A DNA stretch of 28,680 bases from a virus, in the IMG/VR virus record IMGVR_UViG_3300030060_003925, positions 1 through 28,680 of that record; one strand, 5' to 3'. Under the pieces are notes generated by a model. The model was not told the origin of the DNA and ran no database searches. It worked only from the letters and a program-made list of their open reading frames with translations. The translations under genes and the position numbers were made by a program. This document shows positions 1-7,607 of this stretch, one piece after another; position 1 is the first letter of the stretch, and every line of letters begins with the position of its first letter.

Positions 1-258
1 GTCGGTTACAGAGGTACTAACCCATACGACGCAGGTATCTTCTACTGTCCATACGTTCCGCTCCAGATGGTTCGTGCGGTTGGTGAGAACACCTTCCAGC
101 CCAAGATCGGGTTCAAGACTCGATACGGAATGGTTGCAAACCCATTCTCCAAGGGTGGATCAGGTGCAGGTGACGGACTGTTAGGTAACGCTGATAACGT
201 ATACTACAGACTATTCACCGTCAGCAACCTACACGGTAACACCGGACACGGACTCTGA
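1..258 (+). CDS. 23: Major capsid protein gp23, C-terminal end (partial)
   Basis: The window opens inside this gene; the frame is open from base 1 to the TGA at 256-258 and gives 85 residues. They match the end of the T4 gp23 major head protein family, including the conserved stretches PYVPLQMVRAVGE and KIGFKTRYGMVANPF near the C terminus. In T4 this protein builds the hexameric capsomers of the head. The segment is visibly richer in G and C, with many C-ending codons, than the genes downstream, as expected for a very highly expressed gene. It is followed by a strong terminator, so it ends a late structural transcript. Identification is firm; only the 5' part is missing, because of the window edge. 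Confidence 0.95.
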   Translation, partial: VGYRGTNPYDAGIFYCPYVPLQMVRAVGENTFQPKIGFKTRYGMVANPFSKGGSGAGDGLLGNADNVYYRLFTVSNLHGNTGHGL

Positions 259-289
259 TTCTGAATAACAGATTTGGTTAGATCTACCG

Positions 290-325
290 AAAGGGGAGTG
301 GAGCAATCCACTCCCCTTTTTCTTT
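290..325 (+). terminator. Rho-independent terminator after gp23
   Basis: A perfect 13-bp stem (290-302 with 307-319) closes a four-base GCAA loop of the stable GNRA type. A T-rich run with one C follows (TTCTTT). It lies 31 bases after the capsid stop codon and just before the next promoter, so it would end the structural transcript. Confidence 0.93.
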
Positions 326-332
326 ATAAATA
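325..332 (+). promoter_or_regulatory. T4-type late promoter (TATAAATA)
   Basis: The octamer is an exact match to the T4 late promoter -10 element recognised by gp55-programmed RNA polymerase. It begins at the end of the terminator's T-run. It sits just upstream of a GGAGGA ribosome binding site (338-343) and an ATG at 352, so the predicted 5' end falls close to the ribosome binding site. The downstream gene is a tail protein, which fits late expression. Confidence 0.85.
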
Positions 333-351
333 GTAATGGAGGAATACTTCT

Positions 352-984
352 ATGGCAATAATTATAGATGGATCTACGGGTGGATATACTGGACCAGGCA
401 TTCCTGATGTCACTAGATCCAACGCCCAAAAACAACCAGATACGAATAACTTTCTAAACACTAGTTATTTTAAATTAGTTCTTGGTAGACTTCCTACCAT
501 GACATATATGTGTCAAACGGTAAACCTGCCTGGAATTTCTATTGGTGTTGCTGATCAGTTTACTGCTCTAGGTCTTCGTCAGAAGAGAGCGGGTGACACT
601 TATAACTTTGATGACTTGACTGTAAGTTTTCTTGTTGATGAAAACATGGACAACTGGACAGAAATGTTTAACTGGATGATTAGTATTGCGGACTATGAGT
701 CAAACATACCCATAGGAAAAGGTGGAGATGTAATTGACGAAGGAGATCATTTTTCCGACGCCAGAATCCTAATAACAAACAGTGCCTTTAAGGCGAAAAA
801 AGAAATCATATTAAAGGACATAATTCCCACTAATTTATCTGGTGTTGAGTTTTCATCCGTTGAATCTGATTCAATACCTACTATTGCTACTGCTACTTTT
901 GCATTTACCTCAATGAGAATAGTTGATCATCCTTCACAGCAACCGGGAAATATAGTAAACCTATTCACTCCGCCTGAAAGATAA
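352..984 (+). CDS. gp19-like tail tube family protein
   Basis: This 210-aa protein has the hallmarks of the T4 gp19 tail tube family, found in several copies in marine T4-like phages. CQTVNLPG (residues 54-61) corresponds to the C.a..lPg segment of gp19, AGDTYNFDDLTVSF (80-93) to its GDRTFDDWTVTV segment, and PTNLSGVEF (159-167) to its PTNVGEL segment. It is longer than T4 gp19 (163 aa), mainly through an N-terminal extension of about 35 residues and a C-terminal tail. It probably contributes to the tail tube or a tube-related ring. The start has a strong GGAGGA site eight bases upstream and a perfect late promoter in front. Whether it is the main tube protein or a paralogue cannot be decided without the rest of the genome; its place after gp23 suggests a paralogue. 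Confidence 0.75.
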   Translation: MAIIIDGSTGGYTGPGIPDVTRSNAQKQPDTNNFLNTSYFKLVLGRLPTMTYMCQTVNLPGISIGVADQFTALGLRQKRAGDTYNFDDLTVSFLVDENMDNWTEMFNWMISIADYESNIPIGKGGDVIDEGDHFSDARILITNSAFKAKKEIILKDIIPTNLSGVEFSSVESDSIPTIATATFAFTSMRIVDHPSQQPGNIVNLFTPPER

Positions 985-986
985 TC

Positions 987-1014
987 TTGACATTTTTAAT
1001 ATATGACGTATAAT
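987..1014 (+). promoter_or_regulatory. Sigma70-type early promoter for uvsY-uvsW
   Basis: TTGACA (987-992) and TATAAT (1009-1014), both perfect consensus, are separated by 16 bases. The expected transcription start (about 1021) falls on the GGAGGT ribosome binding site (1021-1026) of uvsY, so the leader is only about 14 nt. It directs the recombination block by unmodified host polymerase. Confidence 0.88.
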
Positions 1015-1034
1015 TATTTCGGAGGTCTATAGAT

Positions 1035-1469
1035 ATGAACTTAGATGAAATACGCCGGAATGTTTCAAAAGACATTACAATGGATAAAACGGAACTGGAC
1101 ATGGAGTCAATGAAGACTCCCCAGTTGCACAATAAATATCTTATCATGTATACCGATGAAAAGTTGGTTCTTGGTAAGTTAGAAAGCGACTATAAGAAAC
1201 TCAGAAAAAACAAGTGGCTTTACTATACAGGTAAAATGAGTCAAGAAGAATTGGACTATCTTGGGTGGGAACCCTTTGCACTTTCTCTTCTGAAGACAGA
1301 CATCGATAGGTTTATCGAGTCTGATGATGAAATTATACTACACGAAAACAAAATACTTCTTCAGAAGGAGAAGGTAGAATACCTAAAGAGCGTAGTCGGT
1401 ATAGTCACGAACCGACAATGGTTAATTCGTTCAACTATCGATTGGATTAAGTTTACACAAGGCTCATGA
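1035..1469 (+). CDS. uvsY: UvsY recombination mediator
   Basis: UvsY loads the UvsX recombinase onto single-stranded DNA coated with gp32 in T4 recombination-dependent replication. The 144-aa product is close to T4 UvsY in length (137 aa). Its N-terminal pattern (MNLDEIRRNVSKDI, then D.T.L...S...P.LHNKYL) matches the family, as does the helical C-terminal end with NRQWLIRSTIDW. A perfect GGAGGT site lies eight bases before the ATG, and a consensus sigma70-type promoter sits just upstream. The gene overlaps uvsW by four bases (ATGA), so the two are probably translationally coupled. No UvsX gene is in the window. Confidence 0.9.
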   Translation: MNLDEIRRNVSKDITMDKTELDMESMKTPQLHNKYLIMYTDEKLVLGKLESDYKKLRKNKWLYYTGKMSQEELDYLGWEPFALSLLKTDIDRFIESDDEIILHENKILLQKEKVEYLKSVVGIVTNRQWLIRSTIDWIKFTQGS

Positions 1470-2953
1470 CTGATTTAGAGATAAAAGATGTAGATTCTGT
1501 CCATATAAAGATAGAATCAGAAAAAGGAATCGCTAGGGAACTAAGCGACTTTTTCACATTTTATGTTCCTAATCATCAATACACACCAGCCTATAAGAAC
1601 AAACTCTGGGATGGACAGATACGTCTGTTCAACCTTCATACTCGAAATTTGTATTCTGGATTACTCGACTATGTTCTTACGTTTGCAAAGGACAGAAATT
1701 ATACGGTATCCAATAAAACAAAAAGACCTAATGGAAGCATAACAAAAGAAATGGTTGATAAGTATATCAATGAATATCTTCAACCATATTGCGTGGACAA
1801 ACCCATCAAACCCCATGATCATCAAGTGAATGCAATTACACATGCACTAAACAAAGAAAGATGTCTTCTCTTATCACCTACGGGAAGTGGTAAGTCGTTC
1901 ATCATCTATTCACTTATTAGATACTACTTAGATAAAATACCCAAAGATAAAAAGATTCTAATCGTAGTACCCACCACCAACCTAGTTGCACAGTTATACG
2001 ATGATTTCAATGACTATTCGTCCAAGTCTTCTTGGAATGCGAAGAAAGAGTGTCACACGATATACGCAGGTAAAGATAAAGAAACCAATAAGCGTGTAGT
2101 AATAACAACTTGGCAGAGTGTATATAAACTGCACACTAAACACTTCGAACAATATGGTGCTGTGTTTGGAGATGAGTGTCATCTCTTCAAGGCTAAATCG
2201 TTGACGAGTCTGATGTCAAAGTTGACTGATTGTCCTATCCGGGTTGGAACCACAGGAACGCTAGATGGGACACAGACACACAAACTCGTTATTGAGGGAT
2301 TGTTCGGAAAGGTATTCAAGGCTACCACAACCAAAGAATTAATGGATAAAAATTTGTTGTCTAAACTTGACATTGACCGTATAATACTTAAGTACGGTGA
2401 TGAAGTCGAAGAGACAAAAAGAATTACATATCAAGAGGAAATAAAATGGTTGATAACAAATCAAAAGAGAAATGATTTTCTTGTCAAATTATGCGGTAAC
2501 TTAGATACCAATGTTTTACTTCTTTACAATTATGTGGAACTACATGGAAAACCTCTCTTTGAAATGATCAAAAAGGCTTATCCAAAACGAAAAGTGTTTA
2601 TGATTTATGGGGGTACTGATGTGGATCAGAGAGAGAAGATAAGAAAGATTGTGGATAGACAAAAAAATGCTATTCTTGTTGCCTCCTATGGAACATGTTC
2701 TACTGGAATCAATATCAAAAATATTCACAATATTATTTTTGCTTCTCCGTCTAAATCCGTAGTTAGAGTCTTACAGTCAATAGGTAGAGGTCTTCGTAGA
2801 ACTGAAGATAAAAATAATGTAAAACTTTATGATATCAGCGATGATCTACGCTTTAGGAAGTATATCAACCACACATATAAGCATATGGATGAAAGAATAA
2901 AGATATATAATAGAGAGAAGTTCAATCATAATGCTATCACCATAAGGCTATGA
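1466..2953 (+). CDS. uvsW: UvsW RNA-DNA and DNA helicase
   Basis: UvsW is the T4 superfamily 2 helicase that unwinds R-loops and branched DNA, helping the switch from origin to recombination-dependent replication. The 495-aa protein has the UvsW N-terminal domain (FKN-type pattern YKNKLWDGQIRLF near residues 43-55). The helicase motifs follow: Walker A PTGSGKS (138-144), DECH box (236-239), a GTTGT motif III-like segment soon after, and motif VI QSIGRGLRR around 437-445. Length agrees with T4 UvsW (about 500 aa). It overlaps uvsY at its start. The next gene begins just past its end. Confidence 0.95.
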   Translation: MTDLEIKDVDSVHIKIESEKGIARELSDFFTFYVPNHQYTPAYKNKLWDGQIRLFNLHTRNLYSGLLDYVLTFAKDRNYTVSNKTKRPNGSITKEMVDKYINEYLQPYCVDKPIKPHDHQVNAITHALNKERCLLLSPTGSGKSFIIYSLIRYYLDKIPKDKKILIVVPTTNLVAQLYDDFNDYSSKSSWNAKKECHTIYAGKDKETNKRVVITTWQSVYKLHTKHFEQYGAVFGDECHLFKAKSLTSLMSKLTDCPIRVGTTGTLDGTQTHKLVIEGLFGKVFKATTTKELMDKNLLSKLDIDRIILKYGDEVEETKRITYQEEIKWLITNQKRNDFLVKLCGNLDTNVLLLYNYVELHGKPLFEMIKKAYPKRKVFMIYGGTDVDQREKIRKIVDRQKNAILVASYGTCSTGINIKNIHNIIFASPSKSVVRVLQSIGRGLRRTEDKNNVKLYDISDDLRFRKYINHTYKHMDERIKIYNREKFNHNAITIRL

Positions 2954-2964
2954 AGGAGCAAACT

Positions 2965-3690
2965 ATGCAGTACAGAATACTCAAATTACGAAGTGGTGAA
3001 GAACTTATTACGAGAATCACAGGAAAGCAAAAAGGTAAAATGATCCTTGAGCGTCCTATGGTTTTTCGGACTATGATGGTACATGATGGATTAGGAAGAC
3101 CTAAAGAAGTTACTGTTCTTAGAAATTGGACTCCAAACACAAACGATATTCATACAAAAATTCCAGAGGATCACGTTGCAACTTTCATGACTCCTTCTGT
3201 TGAGGCAGTGAAATTGTATGAATTAGAAAAAGATCAAGAGGATAGAATAGAAAATACTATTGTAGCAAAGCCTCTTTATCCAGAGAAACCAAAACCCTCT
3301 GACATGATGTCCATGCTGGAGTCTTTGATTAGGATCAAAGAAGACATGGAAGATCTGGAAGATGAAAGAGAAGATCTACTAGATGATCTAGAACCAACAG
3401 ATGAAGAGTTGGATGAGTTAGACGAAGAGGAACAAAACATGATGGACATGGTAACTATGACCATGTTCTTCCCCCCAGAATTACTAACTAAAATGATTAA
3501 CAGTGGATTAATCGATCCCAAACATTTAGGACAGATACTTCGAGAAGTAGAAAGAAAAGATGGTAAGTTTTCTTCTATGTCCGACATGTACACCGGAGAT
3601 CAGGAACGTGATGATCTGGGGACTCACTGGACTGATTGGAGTTCAAACCCAGAAGATTATTTCAAGGATGATAAAGAAGATAATCCTTGA
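2965..3690 (+). CDS. Conserved phage protein, LSm-like N terminus and acidic centre
   Basis: Function is not known. I chose the ATG at 2965, not the in-frame ATG at 2950 that overlaps the uvsW stop, because AAGGAG (2953-2958) sits six bases before 2965. The 241-aa protein starts MQYRILKLRSGEELITRI, followed by ILERPM. This resembles the Sm1 strand pattern of LSm/Hfq-like folds (L.SGEEL......), but that is inference from a short motif. The middle is very acidic (Glu/Asp-rich, about nucleotides 3340-3440) and is followed by a Met-rich hydrophobic stretch with FFPPELL. It sits between uvsW and gp55, on the promoter side of the late sigma factor. A role in RNA handling or recombination is possible but unproved. 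Confidence 0.7.
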   Translation: MQYRILKLRSGEELITRITGKQKGKMILERPMVFRTMMVHDGLGRPKEVTVLRNWTPNTNDIHTKIPEDHVATFMTPSVEAVKLYELEKDQEDRIENTIVAKPLYPEKPKPSDMMSMLESLIRIKEDMEDLEDEREDLLDDLEPTDEELDELDEEEQNMMDMVTMTMFFPPELLTKMINSGLIDPKHLGQILREVERKDGKFSSMSDMYTGDQERDDLGTHWTDWSSNPEDYFKDDKEDNP

Positions 3691-3715
3691 AACTAGGGCA
3701 AAAGTATTATACAAT
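3687..3715 (+). promoter_or_regulatory. Sigma70-type promoter before gp55
   Basis: TTGAAA (3687-3692, overlapping the stop codon of the preceding gene) and TACAAT (3710-3715) are 17 bases apart, each one base off consensus. The expected start near 3722 gives a leader of about 40 nt to the gp55 ATG. This would let the late sigma factor be made before late transcription begins. Confidence 0.65.
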
Positions 3716-3763
3716 GATTGTTAGAAACCTGTCAAACAAAAAAAATTGAATTTAGGATTTATT

Positions 3764-4294
3764 ATGGAAGAAAAAGAAAAAGATACTAAAAACCATTACA
3801 TAGTCAATGCTGACTTTTATGAGGCAATGAAAGAATGGAAAAAGGATGTTGTAGAAGCGGAAAACGTAGGTGATGGAAAACCTCCCGTTTCTGAATACAT
3901 CGGAGAATGTTTTGTTAAGATAGCAGAACACTTATCACACAAACCAAACTTCATAAACTATCCATACAGAGAAGAGATGGTAGGTGATGGTATTGAAAAC
4001 TGCCTGATGTACGCACATAATTTTGATCCAGAAAAATCAAAGAATCCATTTTCATATTTCACTCAGATAATATATTATGCATTTCTAAGAAGAATCGAAA
4101 AGGAAAAGAAACAATCATATGTGAAGTACAAAATGTTAGAGCAGTCACCAGATGCGGCAGTAAACAAATGGTTCAAGTCTAATTACTTCGAAAAGAGTTC
4201 CGAGGAACTTCCAGACACAATGACTAAGCATTTCAACTTGTCAGAGTCTGACATCAAGAAGTTTACACCGAAAAAGAAAAAGGGTAAGAAATAA
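3764..4294 (+). CDS. 55: gp55 late-promoter sigma factor
   Basis: gp55 is the small sigma factor that directs host RNA polymerase to TATAAATA late promoters. The 176-aa product matches T4 gp55 through its middle: a region with IAEHLSHKPNFINYPYREEM, then DGIE......HNFDPEKSKNPFSYFTQIIYYAFLRRIEKEKK, corresponding to the sigma region 2 relic. I start at the ATG at 3764, with AGGA six bases upstream; an in-frame TTG at 3746 has no ribosome binding site. The C terminus ends in a lysine-rich tail (FTPKKKKGKK). It shows no obvious match to the LDFL-type hydrophobic-acidic motif with which T4 gp55 binds the gp45 clamp. A consensus late promoter at 325 shows its target is present. Confidence 0.93.
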   Translation: MEEKEKDTKNHYIVNADFYEAMKEWKKDVVEAENVGDGKPPVSEYIGECFVKIAEHLSHKPNFINYPYREEMVGDGIENCLMYAHNFDPEKSKNPFSYFTQIIYYAFLRRIEKEKKQSYVKYKMLEQSPDAAVNKWFKSNYFEKSSEELPDTMTKHFNLSESDIKKFTPKKKKGKK

Positions 4295-4297
4295 GTT

Positions 4298-5338
4298 ATG
4301 AAAATCGCTGTCATAAACGACACACACTTTGGTGCAAGAAACGATCAAAAAGAATTTTTAGACTACTTCTTCAAGTTTTTTGATGAAGTATTTTTTCCGT
4401 ATGTACAGAAAAATGATATAACCGATGTCATCCATCTGGGTGATTTCATGGATAGACGTAAATTTGTAAACTTCAATACACTAAATCAAGTTAGAACTAG
4501 GATCATTCAGCCGTTGGAAAAGATGGGAGTGAAACTTCATTGTGTTTTGGGTAATCACGATACCTACTATCGCAACACAAATGATGTAAATTCTTTGGTA
4601 GAATTATTCTCAAAGTACGAAGGGTTCAATATAATTGATAAGCCTATGGTTTTGGATTTCGAGGGAATGTGTGTAGGTTTGGTTCCTTGGTTAACAAAAG
4701 AAAATTCCGACGAGTGTGTAGATTTTATCAAGTCATGTCCTTGTCCAATATTAGGTGGACATTTTGAACTAACTGGTTATGAGGTTATACGAGGAGTCAA
4801 GTTTGACGGGGGAATAGACGATTCTATTTTCAGAAACTATGAAATGGTAATGTCAGGTCATTTCCACGGAAGACAATCAAAAAATAATGTTCACTACTTA
4901 GGCACTCAGTATCAGATAACATTTTCTGATCTAGGTGAAGTTAAGGGATTTCATGTATTGGATACCAAAGATAGAAGCCTAACTTTTATAGAAAACCCAA
5001 ATGTTATGTTTCATGCTGTTGACTATAATGACACAGGAGTACATGATTGGAGAGATTTCGACTTCTCCAAATATGAAGGGTGTTATGTAAAGATAATGGT
5101 ACATAGGAAAACACAGCCTTTCTTGTTTGATCTTTTTGTAGATAATTTCTACAAAGCAAATGTGGCAAACTTAACGATCATGGAAGAGTTAGTAGAAGAA
5201 TCGAAAGAAGAAATGGTTGACATGGCGAAAGATACTGTTACACTTATTCATGAAGAAATAGATTCTTTAGAAACCGACAAGAAAGATGAAATCAAAAAAC
5301 TAATAAGTGATCTTTACATGGAGAGTTTGTCGCTGTGA
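4298..5338 (+). CDS. 47: gp47 recombination nuclease subunit (Mre11-like)
   Basis: With gp46, this calcineurin-like phosphoesterase forms the phage Mre11-Rad50-type complex that resects double-strand ends for recombination and replication. The 346-aa protein has all metal-binding motifs in order: DTH (residues 8-10), GD with FMDRR (48-54), GNHD (85-88), a GGH around 165 and SGHFHGR further on. Length equals T4 gp47 (about 340 aa). The C-terminal third is helical and charged, as expected for the gp46-binding region. It follows gp55 by three bases, with only a weak ribosome binding site, and overlaps the next gene by four bases. Confidence 0.96.
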   Translation: MKIAVINDTHFGARNDQKEFLDYFFKFFDEVFFPYVQKNDITDVIHLGDFMDRRKFVNFNTLNQVRTRIIQPLEKMGVKLHCVLGNHDTYYRNTNDVNSLVELFSKYEGFNIIDKPMVLDFEGMCVGLVPWLTKENSDECVDFIKSCPCPILGGHFELTGYEVIRGVKFDGGIDDSIFRNYEMVMSGHFHGRQSKNNVHYLGTQYQITFSDLGEVKGFHVLDTKDRSLTFIENPNVMFHAVDYNDTGVHDWRDFDFSKYEGCYVKIMVHRKTQPFLFDLFVDNFYKANVANLTIMEELVEESKEEMVDMAKDTVTLIHEEIDSLETDKKDEIKKLISDLYMESLSL

Positions 5339-5898
5339 ATATTTTTGTATTGGATGAAAAACCAACAACCGCCGCTCAGATGATGTGTGATAAGCATGTT
5401 GTTAAGATGATTGTAGAGTCAGCACAGATGCTGTCTACTGCTCATCGTGTTCTAGACGGAGAACAGTACACAGAGTTGTCTGCAAACAATCGTCGCATCA
5501 AAAGATGGAAGTCACCATACAAGTTGATGGAAGAAATCTTATACAAAGCATCCTTTGTTGGACACCCCTGTACACAATGGGTAATGGAAAATGATAAAAA
5601 TTATTACTGGTTAGCAGAACACGCATATGAACTATGCAGAGAATACACTCGCCGATATGGTAGAGTACATAAGACAGATGATATGATATCTCTTATTCGA
5701 TATCGTAAACCTGCAAACATTGCAATTGCAGATTCTATCACACCATTTGCACAAGCCATGCCCGAGGAGTATAAAAATGCAGATGCAGTAGAAGCGTATC
5801 GTGCATACTATCTCGGGGAAAAGACTAGATTTGCAAAGTGGAAAGATGGAAACATTCCAAGTTGGTGGAATCAAGAACAGGAAATGGTACTAACTTGA
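5335..5898 (+). CDS. Conserved phage protein between gp47 and gp46
   Basis: The 187-aa product starts at a GTG that overlaps the gp47 stop (GTGA), and its own stop overlaps the gp46 start. Its pattern is one I recognise as widespread in tailed phages but without an established function: MNIFVLDE.P..AAQ..CDKHVVKM..ESAQ.LSTAHR at the N terminus, H with tryptophan-rich W....NYYWL in the middle, EYTRRYGRVH, and FAQAMPEEY, then EKTRFAKW....PSWW at the end. The invariant Cys-Asp-Lys-His, His and Trp residues suggest an enzyme or nucleic-acid-binding protein. There is a loose likeness to the DenV-type pyrimidine dimer glycosylase layout, but I would not assign it. Its place inside the gp47/gp46 pair suggests a DNA repair or recombination job. 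Confidence 0.8.
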   Translation: MNIFVLDEKPTTAAQMMCDKHVVKMIVESAQMLSTAHRVLDGEQYTELSANNRRIKRWKSPYKLMEEILYKASFVGHPCTQWVMENDKNYYWLAEHAYELCREYTRRYGRVHKTDDMISLIRYRKPANIAIADSITPFAQAMPEEYKNADAVEAYRAYYLGEKTRFAKWKDGNIPSWWNQEQEMVLT

Positions 5899-7607
5899 TA
5901 GTTTTTAAAACATTACGATGGAAGAACTTTCTTTCTACGGGTAACGTATTTACTAAATTAGATTTAGTGAAACGAGATACTACGTTGGTTGCAGGAGAAA
6001 ACGGAGCAGGCAAATCTACAATGCTAGATGCTTTGACTTTTTCTCTGTTTGGTAAATCTTTTCGTGGTATTAACATACCACAACTTGTGAATAGTGTTAA
6101 TGATAAAGACTGCCTTGTAGAAATCGAGTTCACGATTGGGGAAAAAGAATACCTAGTCAAGCGTGGACTCAAACCAAAGATATTTGAAGTCTATGTTGAT
6201 GGAGAACTACTACCACAAGATTCTAAGTCAAAAGATTATCAGCGTATTCTGGAAGAACGAATCTTGAAGATGTCATACAAGTCATTCTGTCAGGTTGTCA
6301 TTTTAGGATCTTCTAACTACATACCCTTCATGAAACTTACCGCAGCAGATAGAAGATCAGTGGTTGAAAATCTATTAGACATTGATGTATTCTCTGTCAT
6401 GAATTCTTTACTGAAGGGTAGAGTTTCTAAATGTAAAGAAGAAATCCAATCCTTAAAAAATGAAGTTGAATTACTGAAAGATAAAGTAGACAACCAGAAG
6501 AAGTACATAGAAAAGATTAAGAATAGATCAAAGACTACCGTAGAGAAGTACAATTTAGAGATCAAGGAAACTCAAGATCAAATCAAAGACATAGACAATC
6601 AAATCTTAGTTCTTAGTAATTCTATTACAGGACTCATACAGAATACTCAAAACAAAAAATCTCTACAAAAAACTATGGACAAGTACAAAGATCTACGGAC
6701 ACAGATGTCTGTTAAGATAAAAAAGATAAATGATCAGATTGATTTTTATGAGAACAATGATGTATGTCCAACATGCGATCAATCCATAGACAGTGAACAT
6801 AAAGATTCTCTAATTAAAAAGAATGAAACTGAAAAGCAACCACTCGATGATGCATTGATTTCTATGGATCAGCAGATCAATGACTACATGGGAATGATCA
6901 GCGATGCAGAGGCACTTATAGATCAGTGTAACAAAATGCAAAGTAAGGTGAGTGAACTTCAGTCTTCTAAGAATGCTCATGAAAAGTATGTGAAAACTAT
7001 GGAGAGCAAGGTGCAAGATGTTCAGAAAGAAACACCAGAATCTTCTGAAGAAGAATCTATTCTTTTAAATCTAATTGAAGAGGGTACAAAAAAAGCAACT
7101 GATCATCAGGAAAAAAAGGAAGAGATGTATCAGTACGATATTGTTTCTGTTCTTTTGAAAGATAGTGGAATCAAATCAAAGATCATTAAGCACTACCTTC
7201 CGATTATGAATAAACTAGTAAACAAGTTTCTTACCTCTATGGATTTTTTCTGTCAGTTTACGTTAGACGAAACTTTTAACGAAACCATAAAGAGCAGACA
7301 TCGGGATGAATTTACCTATCATAGTTTCAGCGAAGGTGAGAGGTTGCGTATAGATTTGTCGTTGCTTCTTGCGTGGAGAGAAGTTGCACGACTAAAGAAT
7401 AGCGTCAATTGTAATCTTCTAATACTAGATGAAGTTTTTGATTCGAGTCTGGATGGTGGAGGAACAGAGGAGTTTATGAAATTGATTACGACTATGGGAA
7501 GTAGATCAAATATATTTGTAATCAGTCACAAATCAGATCAGTTGATTGATAAATTTTCTGGACAGATTCGATTTGAAAAGAAGAACAACTTCAGTAGGAT
7601 AAAGTAA
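5895..7607 (+). CDS. 46: gp46 recombination ATPase subunit (Rad50-like)
   Basis: This SMC-type ATPase partners gp47. I place the start at TTG 5895, overlapping the previous stop (TTGA), because the protein then begins IVFKTLRWKNFLSTG, as the family does. Upstream GTG at 5838 would only add residues that shadow the preceding gene. AGGA lies 12 bases upstream, a long spacing. The 570-aa protein (T4 about 560) has Walker A GENGAGKST (34-42), a long coiled coil interrupted by a zinc-hook CPTC (291-294), the ABC signature SFSEGE (from 477) and Walker B LLILDEVFD with D512 and E513. The ISHK sequence near the end is the switch histidine region. Identification is firm; only the start is uncertain. 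Confidence 0.95.
   Translation: MIVFKTLRWKNFLSTGNVFTKLDLVKRDTTLVAGENGAGKSTMLDALTFSLFGKSFRGINIPQLVNSVNDKDCLVEIEFTIGEKEYLVKRGLKPKIFEVYVDGELLPQDSKSKDYQRILEERILKMSYKSFCQVVILGSSNYIPFMKLTAADRRSVVENLLDIDVFSVMNSLLKGRVSKCKEEIQSLKNEVELLKDKVDNQKKYIEKIKNRSKTTVEKYNLEIKETQDQIKDIDNQILVLSNSITGLIQNTQNKKSLQKTMDKYKDLRTQMSVKIKKINDQIDFYENNDVCPTCDQSIDSEHKDSLIKKNETEKQPLDDALISMDQQINDYMGMISDAEALIDQCNKMQSKVSELQSSKNAHEKYVKTMESKVQDVQKETPESSEEESILLNLIEEGTKKATDHQEKKEEMYQYDIVSVLLKDSGIKSKIIKHYLPIMNKLVNKFLTSMDFFCQFTLDETFNETIKSRHRDEFTYHSFSEGERLRIDLSLLLAWREVARLKNSVNCNLLILDEVFDSSLDGGGTEEFMKLITTMGSRSNIFVISHKSDQLIDKFSGQIRFEKKNNFSRIK

Noticed and set aside
3276-3593. 105-aa minus-strand open frame, serine-rich
   Set aside because: It is the reverse shadow of the acidic Asp/Glu repeat region of the + strand gene.
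3746-3763. TTG start extending gp55 by six codons
   Set aside because: No ribosome binding site at the TTG; ATG 3764 has AGGA at good spacing.
5825-6172. 115-aa minus-strand open frame across the gp46 start
   Set aside because: It is antisense to well-conserved gp46 sequence, with no family match.
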